The notes: generated by a model from the sequence alone, not told the origin. Numbered from the stretch's first letter, positions 9,600-20,949 are shown. The stretch: 64,000 nt of DNA from Bufo bufo (GCF_905171765.1 NC_053391.1:657047750-657111749); one strand, 5' to 3'. Numbers and translations: made by a program.

Positions 9600-10140
9600 T
9601 TTAACCTTAAGTCTACCATCGATGGATCCGAAACAATGCGTTTAACCCTCATCAGCTTTGATCGAGGTAACGACCGGATTAGGCCTGGAGGGTGGAAGCT
9701 ATTGAACCTAAGTAGACTATTCCTATCCGTCGGTTTGGTGTATAGGTCTGTAATGATAGTGTTATCTCTTACCTTGAGACAGACATCTAAGAAGGAGATT
9801 TCGGACCGACTGGAGCTCAGAGAGAGAGATGGAGGAGACGCTGGAGTTGATGTCCTGATGAAAGACAAGAAGATCTTCCTGTGTACCCTGCCAAATACAG
9901 AAAATGTCGTCAATATATCGGACCCAACAATAGACAAACTCATTGAACATAGCGTGGGGATACACCACCTTTTCTTCAAAGGAGTTCATATAGAGGACGG
10001 CAAACGTAGGTGCTACGTTACACCCCATCGCTGTCCCGGATGTCTGCAAATAAAATTGGTCCTCGAATAGAAAGTTGCGTTTGAGGACAAATGACAACAG
10101 GGACTCGGCCTTGGTGGAGTAGAGGCCCCTAGATAGGTGG
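9600..10140 (-). pseudogene. Penelope-like reverse transcriptase, C-terminal part
   Basis: From 10,140 leftwards the frame reads STKAESLLSFVLKRNFL, then LQTSGTAMGCNVAPTFAVLY (RT block 4) and WVRYIDDIFCIW, which holds the YIDD catalytic site. A frameshift near 9,800-9,860 shifts to the frame that carries SEISFLDVCLKVRDNTIITD and LYTKPTDRNSLLRFNSFHP, the thumb region. This RT type is close to telomerase. Fingers and the N-terminus are lost with the truncated 5' end. Confidence 0.85.
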
Positions 10141-10145
10141 CCACT

Positions 10146-10511
10146 AAGTTAGCTGGTGGACACCAATATAGTTAGAATAGCTGGCTCTAGCCAGTCCGGG
10201 GCGGGCTTTTACTGGGAACAGGCAATGTGCTGGGTGGGTGCCTGTTCCCCATGCTCAAGTCCGGGACTTAGGGCATGCTCACGTCCAGGGATTCCATTTA
10301 ATCTGGTTTCTAGAATTGGGTGTGTCTCACTCTGGAGAGTGTGCAGACAGAGGCCCGGTGAGGCTCTGTCAGTGTGGTCTCAGCTAGGCAAGGCTGAGGG
10401 GCCACGAGGCTATGCAATAGCCTAGACTTTAGGGGACTCAGTGACGCCCAGGAACAAGTGTTGAAAGGTCAGAGTCGGGAGGACTGCAAGATCACAACCC
10501 CCTCCAAAGGT
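10146..10511 (+). other. Left part of an older LTR-like sequence that hosts Gypsy-1
   Basis: Nothing coding is visible. If Gypsy-1 and one ACTG copy are removed, this segment joins 30,014 onwards, where a possible AATAAA (in GTCAAATAAATCGCAC near 30,188) and LTR-like promoter and leader sequence follow. I infer that Gypsy-1 integrated into a pre-existing LTR. The left boundary against the Penelope-like element is approximate. Confidence 0.4.
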
Positions 10512-10515
10512 ACTG

Positions 10516-11489
10516 TGTGGTATGCCAGACCTAACAGGGGAATTATGCGTGAGGTCACGGTGTGAGCAATAGGTGGGCCGAGGTAAATACAGTTCTGGTT
10601 ACTCATGGTTACGTCGTCCCTGGGCAGGCTCGCATAAGTGAAGAAGTGAACGGCACAAGGATTCTCTGGGGCACACTCTGTTGTAAGGGACACAGGCCAG
10701 ATGGTGATTCGAGGTGCCCTTGATGGTCTGTATTAATGTGCCTATGGCAAGGTCCCTTGTAGTCAGGACGCCAGTACCTTTTGTATGGAGGTACAACCAT
10801 TTACTGTAGTGTTAATTGAGGAACTTGAAACTGAGACAAGAAGGATGAAATCCAGGGTAGAACTTTACTGAAGATAACTCCTGATAACAGTACATCCAAA
10901 GTATTAAACAGTCTCTTGGTTTCAGAGGTAACACTGCTACAGGTCCACTGCTGACAGGTGTAGTGTCTCTCTAGCTATTAAATGATATCAGTTTGTAGCC
11001 TTACTGGTAGAGGACTCCTAGGTTGGTCCTGGTGATCCAGTGCAGGTTAGTGAGGCTGCCGGAGGCTGGTGAACCCTTCACTTTTGAATCCAAAGGTCCT
11101 AAGGCACTTGTAGAAATAGCCGTAACCCTTTGGGGGTCTCCTTCTTTAGTATTTTTCTGAGTAAATATACCGCTGAGTATGTGGCTCACTTCAGTTCTGG
11201 GCTGAAGACTGGCTGAGAGCTCAAGGCTACAGACTGCACACTCTCAAGACTGCTAGACTGCATTAGACACAACTGGTCTGGAACTTCCTGGCTAGGCCAG
11301 AGCTGGACTATATAAATGGGAGGTATTATCTCCCCCTAGTGGTAGGCTCAGTGTAATGCAATCTAAATACACCTGTAAGCAGGGATTATACATAAAGATG
11401 CATTGCAGCATAAGACAGGCTATATAAGAAATGCAAAGCATAATACAGCAACTTTGCAGTACCCACGAGGGTTGTGGAACCCCACTGCA
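10516..11489 (-). repeat. Gypsy-1 3' LTR (974 bp)
   Basis: The segment starts TGTGGTATGCC and ends CCCCACTGCA on the plus strand. It aligns along its whole length with the LTR at 28-30 kb. It has about 79 bp (near 10,715-10,795) that the other LTR lacks, which indicates a deletion there. A TATATAA box on the minus strand lies near 11,300-11,320, with a second near 11,420. Confidence 0.9.
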
Positions 11490-11938
11490 TACTCCCCTTG
11501 TTTAACCCGTGTCGACCTCGACACGAAGATGAAGGTCTCCTGAAAGATACAAAACGAGAACAATCCTGCAGGCATGAAGAACAGTACCACAACCCATAAC
11601 AATACTTTTTCTTAAGACTGAAAAGCAATTGGTTAGGCACAATTGTAAATATCAGGCAAACATCAAAAATGGTAATAAACACTGGCACTGGCACAGCGGA
11701 AGAATAATACCAGGATAGTCCATAATGGGGAAATAATGAACATGGGTGAAAATCAGGAGGCTCACAGGGCATGAGTCCGTTCCCTGAGCATAGGGGAAGT
11801 AAAAGATGATGAACAACACAGAGGCTCAGGTACGTTTGAGTCTATCTCCGGGCACAGGATTGAACGTTGTGACAACAAAACAAAGAAGACTGTAGAGAGT
11901 CCTTGGAGTAAGGCAAGTAATCAGAGTCAAGAAGTCTC
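11490..11938 (-). other. Gypsy-1 polypurine tract and 3' non-coding region
   Basis: Directly inside the LTR the minus strand reads AAACAAGGGGAGTA (11,490-11,503), a purine-rich tract in the position of the PPT that primes plus-strand DNA. The remaining 430 bp up to the end of integrase hold no conserved frame; the short open frames here have no recognisable domain. Confidence 0.65.
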
Positions 11939-13641
11939 TTACTCAGGCTCTGTAGTCTCGCCAAGAAGCAAAATTGTAATCCACATTAAACTGAAATAGC
12001 TGGAAGCATTCTCCACTGATTCTAAATTAATCCGATGGATCTGCAAAGTGGCGGTCCTTCTTCTGACTTTCTTCGGACTTGGTACATCTGGAACTTCTTG
12101 CGCTACTGAAAATTCTTCTTGAGGTGGTTCCTCTGGCTGACGTGACGCTGTACTGACTGGTGCAGGCACAGCAATGTTTAACAATGGTGTAAGGAACCAT
12201 TTTAGAGGATCTGCTTCCGTCATTAGTTTTTCAACAGTTTGCATAGGCTCTACAGACTTAACTGGTAGTTCAGGCACTTGAATTGGAGGCTGATGTTCCT
12301 CTGTAACAATCTCATCTGGAAGGATTCCTCCTGGAGTATCTTTCTCCTTGTTACACGGTTTCAAGTGATTGCGATGAACTATTTGAGGTGATTTGTTTTC
12401 TCTGGTGATCTCATAGGTGTCAGTTCCTGGATTAGGGATAGCTGAAACGATGTAGGGAACTCTTTCCCACTTACTGTCCAACTTGCTGGTGCGATGATTG
12501 TTCTTTAGCCATACATAATCACCAATTTCAAGAGGCTCTGCTTCGGCAGATTGGTCATAATCTTTTTGCTGCCTTTTGTGAGCATGTTCCATGCGGTGGT
12601 GAACAATTTCTTGTGCATCAGCTAGACGTCTTTTGTGCTCGCTCACCCAATCAGTTTTTGGCAATGGATTGATGACATCAGGTACTTGTACGTCCAAAGT
12701 ATGGTCAGCAGGTAGTTTATCTTGTCGGCCAAACATGAGATAGTAAGGTGTATACCCCGTGGAACAGTGAATCGTATTATTATAGGTATACATCAATTGA
12801 GATAGAAGAGTAGGCCAATCATTCCTAGTAGCAGGTGGCACAGCTCTAAGCATTTCTATAAGGGTCTGGTTCATTTTTTCACAAAGTCCATTACCTTGGG
12901 AATGGTAGCCTGACGTTCTGATTTTCTGGCAATTGTGAAGTGAACACAGTTCTTTGAAGAGTTGCGACTCAAAGGCAGATCCTTGATCTGTAAGGATATT
13001 TTCTGGACATCCGTATGGTAATAGGAAATGTTAAGGTATCTGCAGTTGTTTTAGCGGTCAAGTCCTTAACAGGTACGGCTACAACGATTTTGGTGTAGTG
13101 GTCAATGATGGTCATAGCATAGGTGTAGCCTGAGTGACTTGGTTCCAGCTTCACATGGTCAATTGCAATGATCTCCAATGGTTTTTAGCTTACAATAGAA
13201 TGTAAGGGTGCTTTTTGGTCATGCTTTTCACCTCGTCCAATAGCACAGGCGGAACACTCTCGACACCACTTCTCAATGTCTTCTCGCATTCCAATCCAAT
13301 AGAACAATAGAATCGTCTATGGATGGTAGCTTCTGTCTTCTGCACGCCAAAGTATCCTGATTTGTCATGGTACATCTCGAGAATGATGCTTGCATCCCGG
13401 TGGGGTATTAGGATTTGGTATACCCTATCATAGGTAACTGGATCCAGGCTTCTTCTCAATAGTAGGCCCTTCTGAAGAAAGAGTTGTTTCCGGTGTCTCC
13501 ACAGCTTCAACAGTTCTGGGTCTGCATTTCTTCTGTGGATTCTCTCAAGTGTTCTTCCACTGGTGAGGAAGTCATGTAGTTCTTCGATTACTCAACTTTG
13601 TGACTGAAGTTTGATCCATCTCTCCTTTTCAATTTGAGATT
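11939..13641 (-). pseudogene. Gypsy-1 integrase
   Basis: Minus strand, in order: a zinc-binding N-terminal part (about 13,510-13,190) with HDKSGYFGVQKTEATIHRRF, in which the CxxC pair has decayed to CEKTLRSG; the catalytic core with IAIDHVKLEPSHSGYTYAMT (first Asp), the GSAFESQLFKELCSLH region, in which the second Asp precedes GSAFES, and SGYHSQGNGLCEKMNQTL (catalytic Glu); then LMYTYNNTIHCSTGYTPYYL and LMFGR. It ends with a GPY/F-like module, KWERVPYIV, and NHLKPC. The longest open part is 11,939-12,874 (311 aa). Frameshifts near 12,880-13,000 and 13,185 break it. It would insert the cDNA into the chromosome. The right edge is cut by CR1 copy 2. Confidence 0.85.
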
Positions 13642-15423
13642 CAGATTTATTTAACCAATCACTGGTAACAGGAGTCGTCCCAGAAGATTGGAAAAAGCAA
13701 GGGTTTACTTCAGGGAGATCATGTCAAACTAATCTTATTGATTTGTTTGATTGGGTGACTAAAATAATAGATGGCGGAGGTGCAGTAGACATCGCTTATC
13801 TAGACTTTAGTAAGGCTTTTGATACTGTCCCACATAGAAGGCTTATCAATAAATTTCAGTCTTTGGGCTTGGACTCCCATTGTCACGACCGCTATCCCAG
13901 CAGCAGTCGTGTCGCACCAGACGGAGGGGGAAGGGGGACCCTTATCTACGGATGGGAAATAGAATGGCCACCCCTGACTAACCCTAAGCTGGCACCTGTC
14001 TGCCCTGATACCCTAGACGGGGTGTGAACCCGTGCGGCGAGCAGGATGCCTAAACCCTCAGTCACCCTAACAAGACTAGACTGGGGAAAGGCCGATGGGA
14101 GCACTAGTCACCATCACTCACGTCTAGGAGAACAACAGGGGAAGACAGCAACAAACAAACAATCTATAGCAGAGATAGACTTATCCAGTCACGAGCAGAG
14201 AAGGCGATCCCAAACACGACAGTCCACGCCGGACAAGAGCTCCACAGCAACACAGTCAAACGATCTCCTTCTAAGGTCAGAATAGCACTGGAAGTAAGGA
14301 CTATATCTGGCAATGACTGCAAGTGAAACTGAAACTAATATAGTAGCTGGGAGTGGCAGACAGGACTCACCTGAGAAGGATGCCTACAAACTCCCAGTCA
14401 GGACAAAAAGGTTCACAAGGCAAAACCCGGATGACATACCCTGAACCACGGAGCAAACTCACAAGCTATCGCGAGTAGCAAGTCGCTGCGACCTTCTCCT
14501 CCCAGACCTGTCTGGATCAGTCACAGTCGTGAGACCCATATTGTTGAATGGATTAGGCAGTAGCTGAGGGACAGACAACAGAGGGTTGTAGTCAATAGAG
14601 TATATTCAGACCATGGTCTTGTTACCAGTGGGGTACCTCAGGGATCTGTTCTGGGACCCATATTGTTTAATATCTTTATCAGCGAAATTGCAGAAGGCCT
14701 CGATGATAAGGTGTGTCTTTTTGCTGATGACACAAAGATTTGTAACAGGGTTGATGTTCCTGGAGGGATACACCAAATGGAAAAGGATTTAGGAAAACTA
14801 GAGGAATGGTAAAAAATCTGGCAACTAAAATTGAATGTTGATAAATGCAAGATAATGCACCTGGGGCGTAAAAACCCAAGAGCAGAATATAAAATCAGTG
14901 ATACAGTCCTAACCTCAGTATCTGAGGAAAGGGATTTAAGGGTCATTATTTTAGAAGACTTAAAGGTAGGCAGACAATGTCATAGAGCAGCAGGAAATGC
15001 TAGCAGAATGCTTGGGTGTATAGGGAGAGGCATTACTAGTAGAAAGAGGGAGGTGCTCATGCCGCTCTACAGAGCACTAGTGAGACCATATCTCCAGAAG
15101 GATATTGATACTTTGGAGAGAGTTCAGAGAAGAGCTACTAAACTAGTACATGGATTGCAGGATAAAACTTACCAGGAAAGATTAAAGGACCTTAACATGT
15201 ATAGCATGGAAGAAAGACGAGACAGAGGGGATATGATAGAAACTTTTAAATACATAAAGGGAATCAACAAGGTAAAAGAGGAGAGAATATTTAAAAGAAG
15301 AAAAACTGCTACAAAAGGACATAGTTTTAAATTAGAGGGGCAAAGGTTTAAAAGTAATATCAGGAAGTATTACTTTACTGAGAGAGTAGTGGATGCATGG
15401 AATATCCTTCCTGCAGAAGTGGT
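13642..15423 (+). mobile_element. CR1 LINE copy 2, internal fragment inside Gypsy-1
   Basis: The plus strand aligns with copy 3 from the ACAGATTTATTTAACC region to CTGCAGAAGTGGTA. Both natural ends are missing. It carries RT text: AYLDFSKAFDTVPHRRLINK, SGVPQGSVLGPILFN (frame-broken) and, from 14,831 to about 15,420, the thumb region VDKCKIMHLGRKNPRAEYKI to RVVDAWNILPAEVV. Relative to copy 3 it lacks about 170 bp after GAAGATTGGAAA and 36 bp near 15,090, and has gained a 654-bp insertion at 13,881. CAGAT occurs at both junctions with Gypsy-1, which may be a short duplication or microhomology. A TAA interrupts the frame at about 14,810 (GAATGGTAAAAAATC). Confidence 0.8.
13881..14534 (+). mobile_element. 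LTR-like insertion with TGTCACGAC ends (654 bp) in CR1 copy 2
   Basis: The insertion starts TGTCACGACCGC and ends CAGTCGTGAGA, a short inverted pair whose last CA appears mutated to GA. CCCAT flanks both sides (13,876-13,880 and 14,535-14,539), and its removal restores the CR1 reading GACTCCCATATTGTTG. A 5-bp duplication and TG...CA-like ends suggest a solo LTR. No convincing protein is encoded. Confidence 0.6.
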
Positions 15424-16180
15424 ACAGATGTACGTGAGGCCCCATCTTTGTTCTAAGGCACCTAGCTTGGCTGTATTGAGATGCACCAGTGGGTTGTTAT
15501 CGGTGAAAGCTATGAAGGGAGTTGCTGCAATATAGTCCTTAAATTTTTCGGTGACAGCCCACACAAATGCGAGAAACTCTAACTTGAAAGAGCTGTAGTT
15601 CCAGTCATTCTTTTCAGCTTCTTTCAGGGATCTGCTAGCATAAGCAATTACTCTCTCTTTACCTTCTTGCACTTGAGACAGGACAGCTCTCAGGCCTTTC
15701 TGGCTGGCATCAGTGTAAAGATGGAAGGGCTGTTGGTATTCTGGATATCCCAAAACAGGTGGTTCGGTTAGCTTCTTTTTCAAGAGCTGGAAGGCATTTT
15801 CCCTGTCTTTATTCCACAGGTATCTGCGTCTTCTGATACTTCTTTGGGTGTCCTCTTAGGAGTTCCTGAATTGGCTCAGCAATCTGGGCAAAATGAGGGA
15901 TGAAGCGTCTGTAGTACCCTGCAAAACTAAGGAAACTTCTCACCTCCTTTACTCTGGTAGGAGTAGGCCAATTCTGGACTGCAGCTAACTTTTCCGGATC
16001 TGGTTTAACACCTTCTGCACTGACATGTCCCAAGTACTTGATTTCTGGCTTTAGCAGGTAGCATTTAGATGGTTTGACCTTAAGTCCATGTTTAATGAGG
16101 ACTTGGAAGACTTCTGCAAAGTGTTTCAAGTGGTCTTCGTAGAATTTGGAAAAAATAATGACATCGTCCAGATAGAGTAG
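15424..16180 (-). pseudogene. Gypsy-1 RT thumb/connection and RNase H
   Basis: Minus strand from 16,180: YLDDVIIFSKFYEDHLKHF (the intact YLDD catalytic motif), KPSKCYLLKPEIKYLGH, LSFAGYYRRFIPHFAQIAEP (the gypsy connection), then after a frameshift near 15,800 the RNase H domain VLGYPEYQQPFHLYTDASQK (first Asp), VIAYASRSL, KLEFLAFVWAV (Glu) and FTDNNPLVHL (Asp). RNase H removes the RNA strand after reverse transcription. The domain ends at GALEQRW, where CR1 copy 2 interrupts. All core catalytic residues are visible. Confidence 0.85.
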
Positions 16181-17253
16181 TGCAGCGTCCCACTCAGGAC
16201 ACGTGGGAACTGCAAAATTACCGTGAAACGGCATTATCACATTGCATGTCATTTTGTATTACAACCCCTGTTGTATCCCTGTTCATAGGCTGGTTAGGTG
16301 TAATTTATACATCCCACCACTAGATAGGGATAGCACTTAGTTCATATAAATACTTAGTTCAGGTCTAGTGGGAGAGGTTAGTGAAGAGTAGAGTCAGTTG
16401 TTATGCTGAGGCTACACACCACAAATTAGTGGGTGAAGTCAGATGCGGAAATGAGGTAGAGCCAAGGTATGGGGCGCAGGAGAGCGTTTTCCTCTTGTGA
16501 TCCTCTTAGTTCCTACATCCTACAACCAGAGGATAGTGTTGCGTCCCTGGAAGAAGACCAAGCTAAAGAGAGACATTGGTGATACCAGCCATTACTTAAG
16601 GCTTAATGGGCACCTTTGCACATGGTGGAGGACAATCTAGCTACAGGCAGCCTCACCATACATTGAAGAATACAGATTAGCTACCTGTTCAAGAGCTTGG
16701 AAGATACAGAAATAATAGGACTAAGCATACCAATAAGCATTACAGGCAACCTCACCAAATTCTACTGATTTAAAAAGGACCTTCAAGCTAAGTTAAACCG
16801 AGCCAAACCTATTTACAGTGGATCAACAGAATTCCTCTAAATTGCAAAAGACTGTATTCTGTCTGGATGTATATGCCGCAACTGGAGCCAACCTCAGTAA
16901 AAGTTGTGAGTTGTATCCTACCACTGTCTACTTCATTCTTCAATACTACTTAAACTGGTTGTACCACCATTAACAGTACTGGCATCACGACAAATAACAC
17001 CAAGGGACCCAGCCGCCACAAGCACCCTAAACACCACTGCCACCAAGGGCACCTCAACCTCCATCTAGGCTGGTGCTTCCCTACCACAGAGTGTGCCCCG
17101 GAGGATTTCGTGCTGTCTTCCTCAATACTGTGCTGCTGGCCCAGGGAGGCTTTCTGCTAACCGTGAGTAAACCGATGAACTGTGTTATTATTTGGCCCCT
17201 CATCGGCCCACCGTGCACCTCACGTGTTGCCCCTGAGGTTCTGGCTGGCTGCA
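16181..17253 (+). mobile_element. Solo LTR of a second gypsy-type family (1,073 bp) in Gypsy-1 RT
   Basis: The ends are TGCAGCGTCCCAC and GGCTGGCTGCA. GTAG flanks the left and GTAA the right, a 4-bp duplication with one change. Removing it rejoins RT text ...FETVLL to YLDDVII. A CATATAAATA box lies near 16,342. The last 200 bp match 32,626-32,813, where the same LTR family occurs again. Its terminal TGCAGYGTCCCA resembles the Gypsy-1 LTR terminus, so the families are probably related. It encodes nothing. Confidence 0.75.
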
Positions 17254-17451
17254 GTAAGACAGTCTCAAAGTTTCTATGGCCTAAACAGCGTTCCATTAGT
17301 CGTTGAAATGTTCCTGGTGCATTACAAAGTCCAAAGGGCATGTAATTAAACTCGAATAGGCCCATGGGGGTGGTTAAAGCTGTTTTCTCTCGGTCTTCAG
17401 GAGCAATGGGTACTTGCCAGTATCCACTGGATAGATCAAGGGTAGAGAAAT
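17254..17451 (-). pseudogene. Gypsy-1 RT central palm segment
   Basis: Between two solo LTRs, the minus strand reads [20 protein letters not shown] (RT block with the first catalytic Asp, LDL), [20 protein letters not shown] and [19 protein letters not shown]. These are the blocks immediately before YLDD. The sequence joins 17,982 on its right and 16,180 on its left once the two insertions are removed. Confidence 0.9.
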
Positions 17452-17981
17452 TGTCACCGCCAGATCTCTGAGAAGTTCTGAAAGACGTTCTTCAGTACCT
17501 CCTGCATGATGTTCTTTTGTTTTGCTTTCGCTTTGACATCTCTTCTCCCTCTCCCAGCTGTCATCTATTAGCAGTGATTGCCTCCCTATATATCTCCTCC
17601 CATGCTGCTTCACTTTGCGGTTTATACTACTTCCTGGATTGGGTTCACTGCTTGAAGTTGCTACTGCTGGTTCCTCAAGATAAGTCTATTTCTGTATTGG
17701 TGTTTTCCTGTTGGCTTGATTCTAGGTGACCCTGACTCCCTCCGTATTAAGTGCAGGGAGCCGGTGGTCTTGTCCCCTCACTATTATAGGGTTTGCAGGT
17801 GTCATTCAGTCTAAGGTACGTGGACATGCAAATTTCTATCATTGAGATCTTTGCATGGGCTGAGCAGTGAGGGAGAGCGCTAGGGATTTAATAGGGCTCA
17901 CCCTATTGTTCCTTAGTTTGGGATCAAGTCAGTCAGATCTTTATTTGTTACTTATTGTTTCCTGCAACACCATCCGTGACA
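17452..17981 (+). mobile_element. Solo LTR-like insertion with TGTCACCG...CCGTGACA ends (530 bp)
   Basis: The terminal 8 bp are inverted, the flanks are GAAAT (17,447-17,451) and GAAAA (17,982-17,986), and removal restores the RT reading SSAFFSTLDL. The small inverted ends starting TG and finishing CA, plus the 5-bp flank, favour a solo LTR. It shares TGTCAC with the insertions at 13,881 and 33,192. No coding capacity. Confidence 0.6.
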
Positions 17982-19240
17982 GAAAAAGGCTGATGACCCC
18001 AGTGCTGTCAGGGATTCTTCAATTCTGGGTAAGGGATAGGCATCCTTGTGGGTGATTTGATTAATTTTTCTGTAATCCACACAGAACCTGATATTGCCAT
18101 CCTTTTTCTGGACAAGAACTAGGGGTGCAGCCCATAGACAATGGCGGTCTTGGATAATATTCGAATCCTTCATCTCTCGGATCATTTGCTTCACAGATTG
18201 GTACATCGTTGGTGGTATAGGCCGGTACCTTTCTTTTATTGGAGGGTGAGAGGCGGTAGGGATAGTGTGTTTGATCCCACGGACTTCCCCATAATCCGTA
18301 GAGTGCTTACTGAAGGCTTGGTGATGTTCCTTCACGATGTTCAAAACTCCTTCAATTTGGTTTGTGGGCGTAGAGCTGTTTCCCACGTTACGTTCTTCCC
18401 ACCATGAGGCAGGCGGAGCATGTACTGGAGTACTGGAGCTCTGCGCAGATTGTTCTACTTTAATTGCAGGCACGCTGATAACATCCTGGAAAGAGATTTG
18501 CAATAACCGAGCAATAGGATAATGTTTAGTGAGGGTAACGTGGTGATCATTCAGGTTTATGAGACGGACAGGCACTTTTCCTTGGGAAACTGTCACTAAG
18601 CTCCTTGCAGCTCTGACTAAAGGATGATCATCCAGCGCGAAGGGCTCTACCATGGCTTGGTAGTCTTGACCTTGAATTCCCAGGGTGGCACGGCACCATA
18701 TGAGGGTCTCGTTATTTGGTTTAAAAATCACAGGCTGGTTACCCCGGATGCGGACACAGCAGATTTCTCCTTTTTCATTGGCGAATCTCTGTTGTGCGCT
18801 TAGCACACGGATGGTCTGTTGTATGACCCTTTTGGAGGCAGGTGAAGCAGTAGGCATAGATTGGCGTAATGCCTCAAGCATCTCAGTGTAACAATTCCTA
18901 AGGACATTCATTCCTAGGATTACTGAAGAGCCACCTTTGTCTCCATCTTGTACAACAATAATACCTTGTCGAGGTAGGGTGGTTTCTCCTACTTGCAGAG
19001 TTGGCTCCCAATAACCATGTATTGGCACGGGTTTCCCGTTGCTGGCTGTAAGATCCAACCAGGATTCTGGTGGTTGCGTAAGTTGGCTCTGGTCCCAGTA
19101 TTTATCAAATGCAGGCCGTAGGATGGTAGTGACCTGAGATCCGGTGTCCAGTAGAGCGACAAAAGGAATTCCGTTAATTCAGATTGCTACTTCCGGACGG
19201 GATCCTACGTATCTGGGCATCCAGTTGGAATCTTGTGAAC
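17982..19240 (-). pseudogene. Gypsy-1 protease and RT N-terminal region
   Basis: The minus-strand frame carries ALLDTGSQVTTILRPAF (aspartic protease active site DTG, at about 19,160), then GYWEPTLQVGETTLPRQGII and SSVILGMNVL (protease flap and end). RT follows with VRGIKHTIPT, HPPIKERYRPIPP, LVLVQKKDGNIRFCVDYRKI and KDAYPLPRIEESLTALGSSA. The open part from the first Met at 19,058 is 368 aa, but coding clearly extends upstream of that Met. The frame runs cleanly into the solo LTR at 17,981. The protease would cut the polyprotein. Confidence 0.85.
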
Positions 19241-20265
19241 CTAATGGTTTACCTCTCGAGGGGCGGTCCTCAGCCTCGAGGGTCTCTCTTTTAACCGCCA
19301 GCACATTGGTTCCGTATGCCCTATCTTATGACAGTAGGTGCAAACAGGTCGCCTGCGGGCGTTGGGGTGGCCATTTAGGCGTCCGCCAGGACTTCTGGGA
19401 TATATATATTTGTAGTCAGGAGGGAAAAGTTATTTTCGTACAGGTGTCTCATCCTCCAATAATAGAGGCTTCTCCAGGCTTTTTTTCAAAAAGTTAATCT
19501 GTTCTGTCAAGGCTGCTACGGCATCAGGGACTGGAGTTTGAGCTGCCTGGCTGGCTACCGGGCAACACTTGGAAGCGGTAGCAGGCTGGTGGACAAGAGT
19601 TTCAGCAATTTTAGCAGGCTCCGGCTGCGGACGCTTTCCCAGAATACTAATGGCTAGCTCTTTAAAGTCTCGGAAGGTGACACTTGGGTGTTGTGCAGCT
19701 AACATTCTCAACTGGCTTTTTAGGTTGTCAGTGTTAACACCTTCAATGAATTGTTCCTTTAAAGTTTTGTCTTGGTTCTCTGCCTCACGGGGGTCTACCT
19801 AAACCACAGCTCTAAGGGCTTCTTGTAATGACAATGCAAAGTCTCTGAGTGACTCACCGGCTTGTTGTTCCTTGCTGAAGAACCTCATTTTGACTTCTGA
19901 CATGGTCTTGGGTTCAAAGGTGGTGTAGTCTCTCAAAGATCTGTCCCAGGGTTCTTCTTTCAGAGCTAGGCCAGGACTTCACCTCCCGGAGTGCTGCTCC
20001 CTCTAATTGGGCTAGGAGTATTTCCATTTGCTGCTCTGTGGAGACAGGGTACAATCTGAACAAGGCACACATTTTCTTTTTAAAGTCTCTTAGGGTGTGA
20101 GTTTCCCCAGAGTATCGGGGGAACCAAGGGGCCCCCAAAGTAGTAGGGCATGGTTAGTGGCATCATGCTGGCTGCTGCAGCGGCTAGTGGTGTACTGGAG
20201 TCAGCTGCGACTGATGCAGGGGATCCGCTGAGGTCAGGCTGCGCGGCTTCCTCCTGGACAGACAT
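19241..20265 (-). pseudogene. Gypsy-1 gag with PNMA-like capsid and CCHC zinc knuckle
   Basis: The likely start is at 20,265 (MSVQEEAAQPDLSG). After a frameshift near 20,130 comes SGETHTLRDFKKKMCALFRL, then EVKMRFFSKEQQAGESLRDF and ALSLQEALRAVV, a stop, then DKTLKEQFIEGV and VTFRDFKELAIS. This resembles the PNMA/ARC-type gag capsid of vertebrate gypsy elements. Near 19,320-19,360 the knuckle CTYCHKIGHTEPMC (CX2CX4HX4C) is intact and would bind the RNA. At least one frameshift and one stop make it a pseudogene. The stretch 20,266-20,671 is leader, with only a spurious arginine-rich frame. Confidence 0.8.
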
Positions 20266-20949
20266 GGCAATGAAAGTTCATTTAAATGCTGCAGGCTAAA
20301 TTTTACTTTACACACTTTTTGAATGGGGTTGCTATGGACAACCGTTGCGGGTGTATGGCCCTTTAAGACGAGCGGTGCGGGCCGGAGATACAATTGAGGA
20401 AAGTTCTTACTAAATGCCCCCTTGTTACTGATGGGGTACTTTCACAGGCTGAGTAGTAAGGTCGTGGCCTGTACTTGCGTTTATCCCCGTGGAGATTGAC
20501 TGGCAATGAGACGATCCTCCTCTCTCTTGCACGCACCAGATCTCGCGATGCGCGAGAGTACGTCCCACACAAGTCCCGTGTGCGGCGTCTCTTCAACGCG
20601 ATTCCACACCTGAAGGGGCGGTGGCACACTTTGCATACAGCCCGGCCTCCCCGGACCGTTACTGGAGTGGTGGGCGGCACTTTTTTTTTTTTTTTTTTTT
20701 AATAGTGTTTATTTAACATTTTGCATAAAAATACAACACTCCCAAGGGGAGAACAAGGAAGAAACAATCTTCCATGATACCACACTCACATCAGCAAGTC
20801 CATTATTCACGTATATCTTGACCATAAAAGACATATACATGACTATAGCACAAAGTGTCACTGTTGTCTCTAAGAGGCTTCTAGAACTTACTTAACCCAT
20901 ACACTCACACATACATACAATGGGTGATACATTTGCCACCGTTAATGAC

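Larger units (their letters stand above)
6567..10145 (-). mobile_element. Penelope-like retroelement, 5'-truncated
   Basis: On the minus strand this segment reads RT (10,140-9,600), then a GIY-YIG endonuclease (9,595-8,840), then about 2 kb of non-coding 3' sequence, ending with a hammerhead-like motif at 6,740-6,800. This is the domain order of Penelope-like elements, which prime at nicked DNA and often carry hammerhead ribozymes in their terminal repeats. Coding starts inside RT, so the 5' part is missing. The element abuts the broken CR1 copy at 6,566. Bases 6,800-8,840 contain no recognisable frame. Several CACGTG-rich and CATGTG words sit at 7,580-7,730. Confidence 0.85.

Noticed and set aside
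13743..14027. 94-aa frame joining RT text to another sequence
   Set aside because: The frame runs from CR1 copy 2 into the LTR-like insertion at 13,881; the fusion is accidental.
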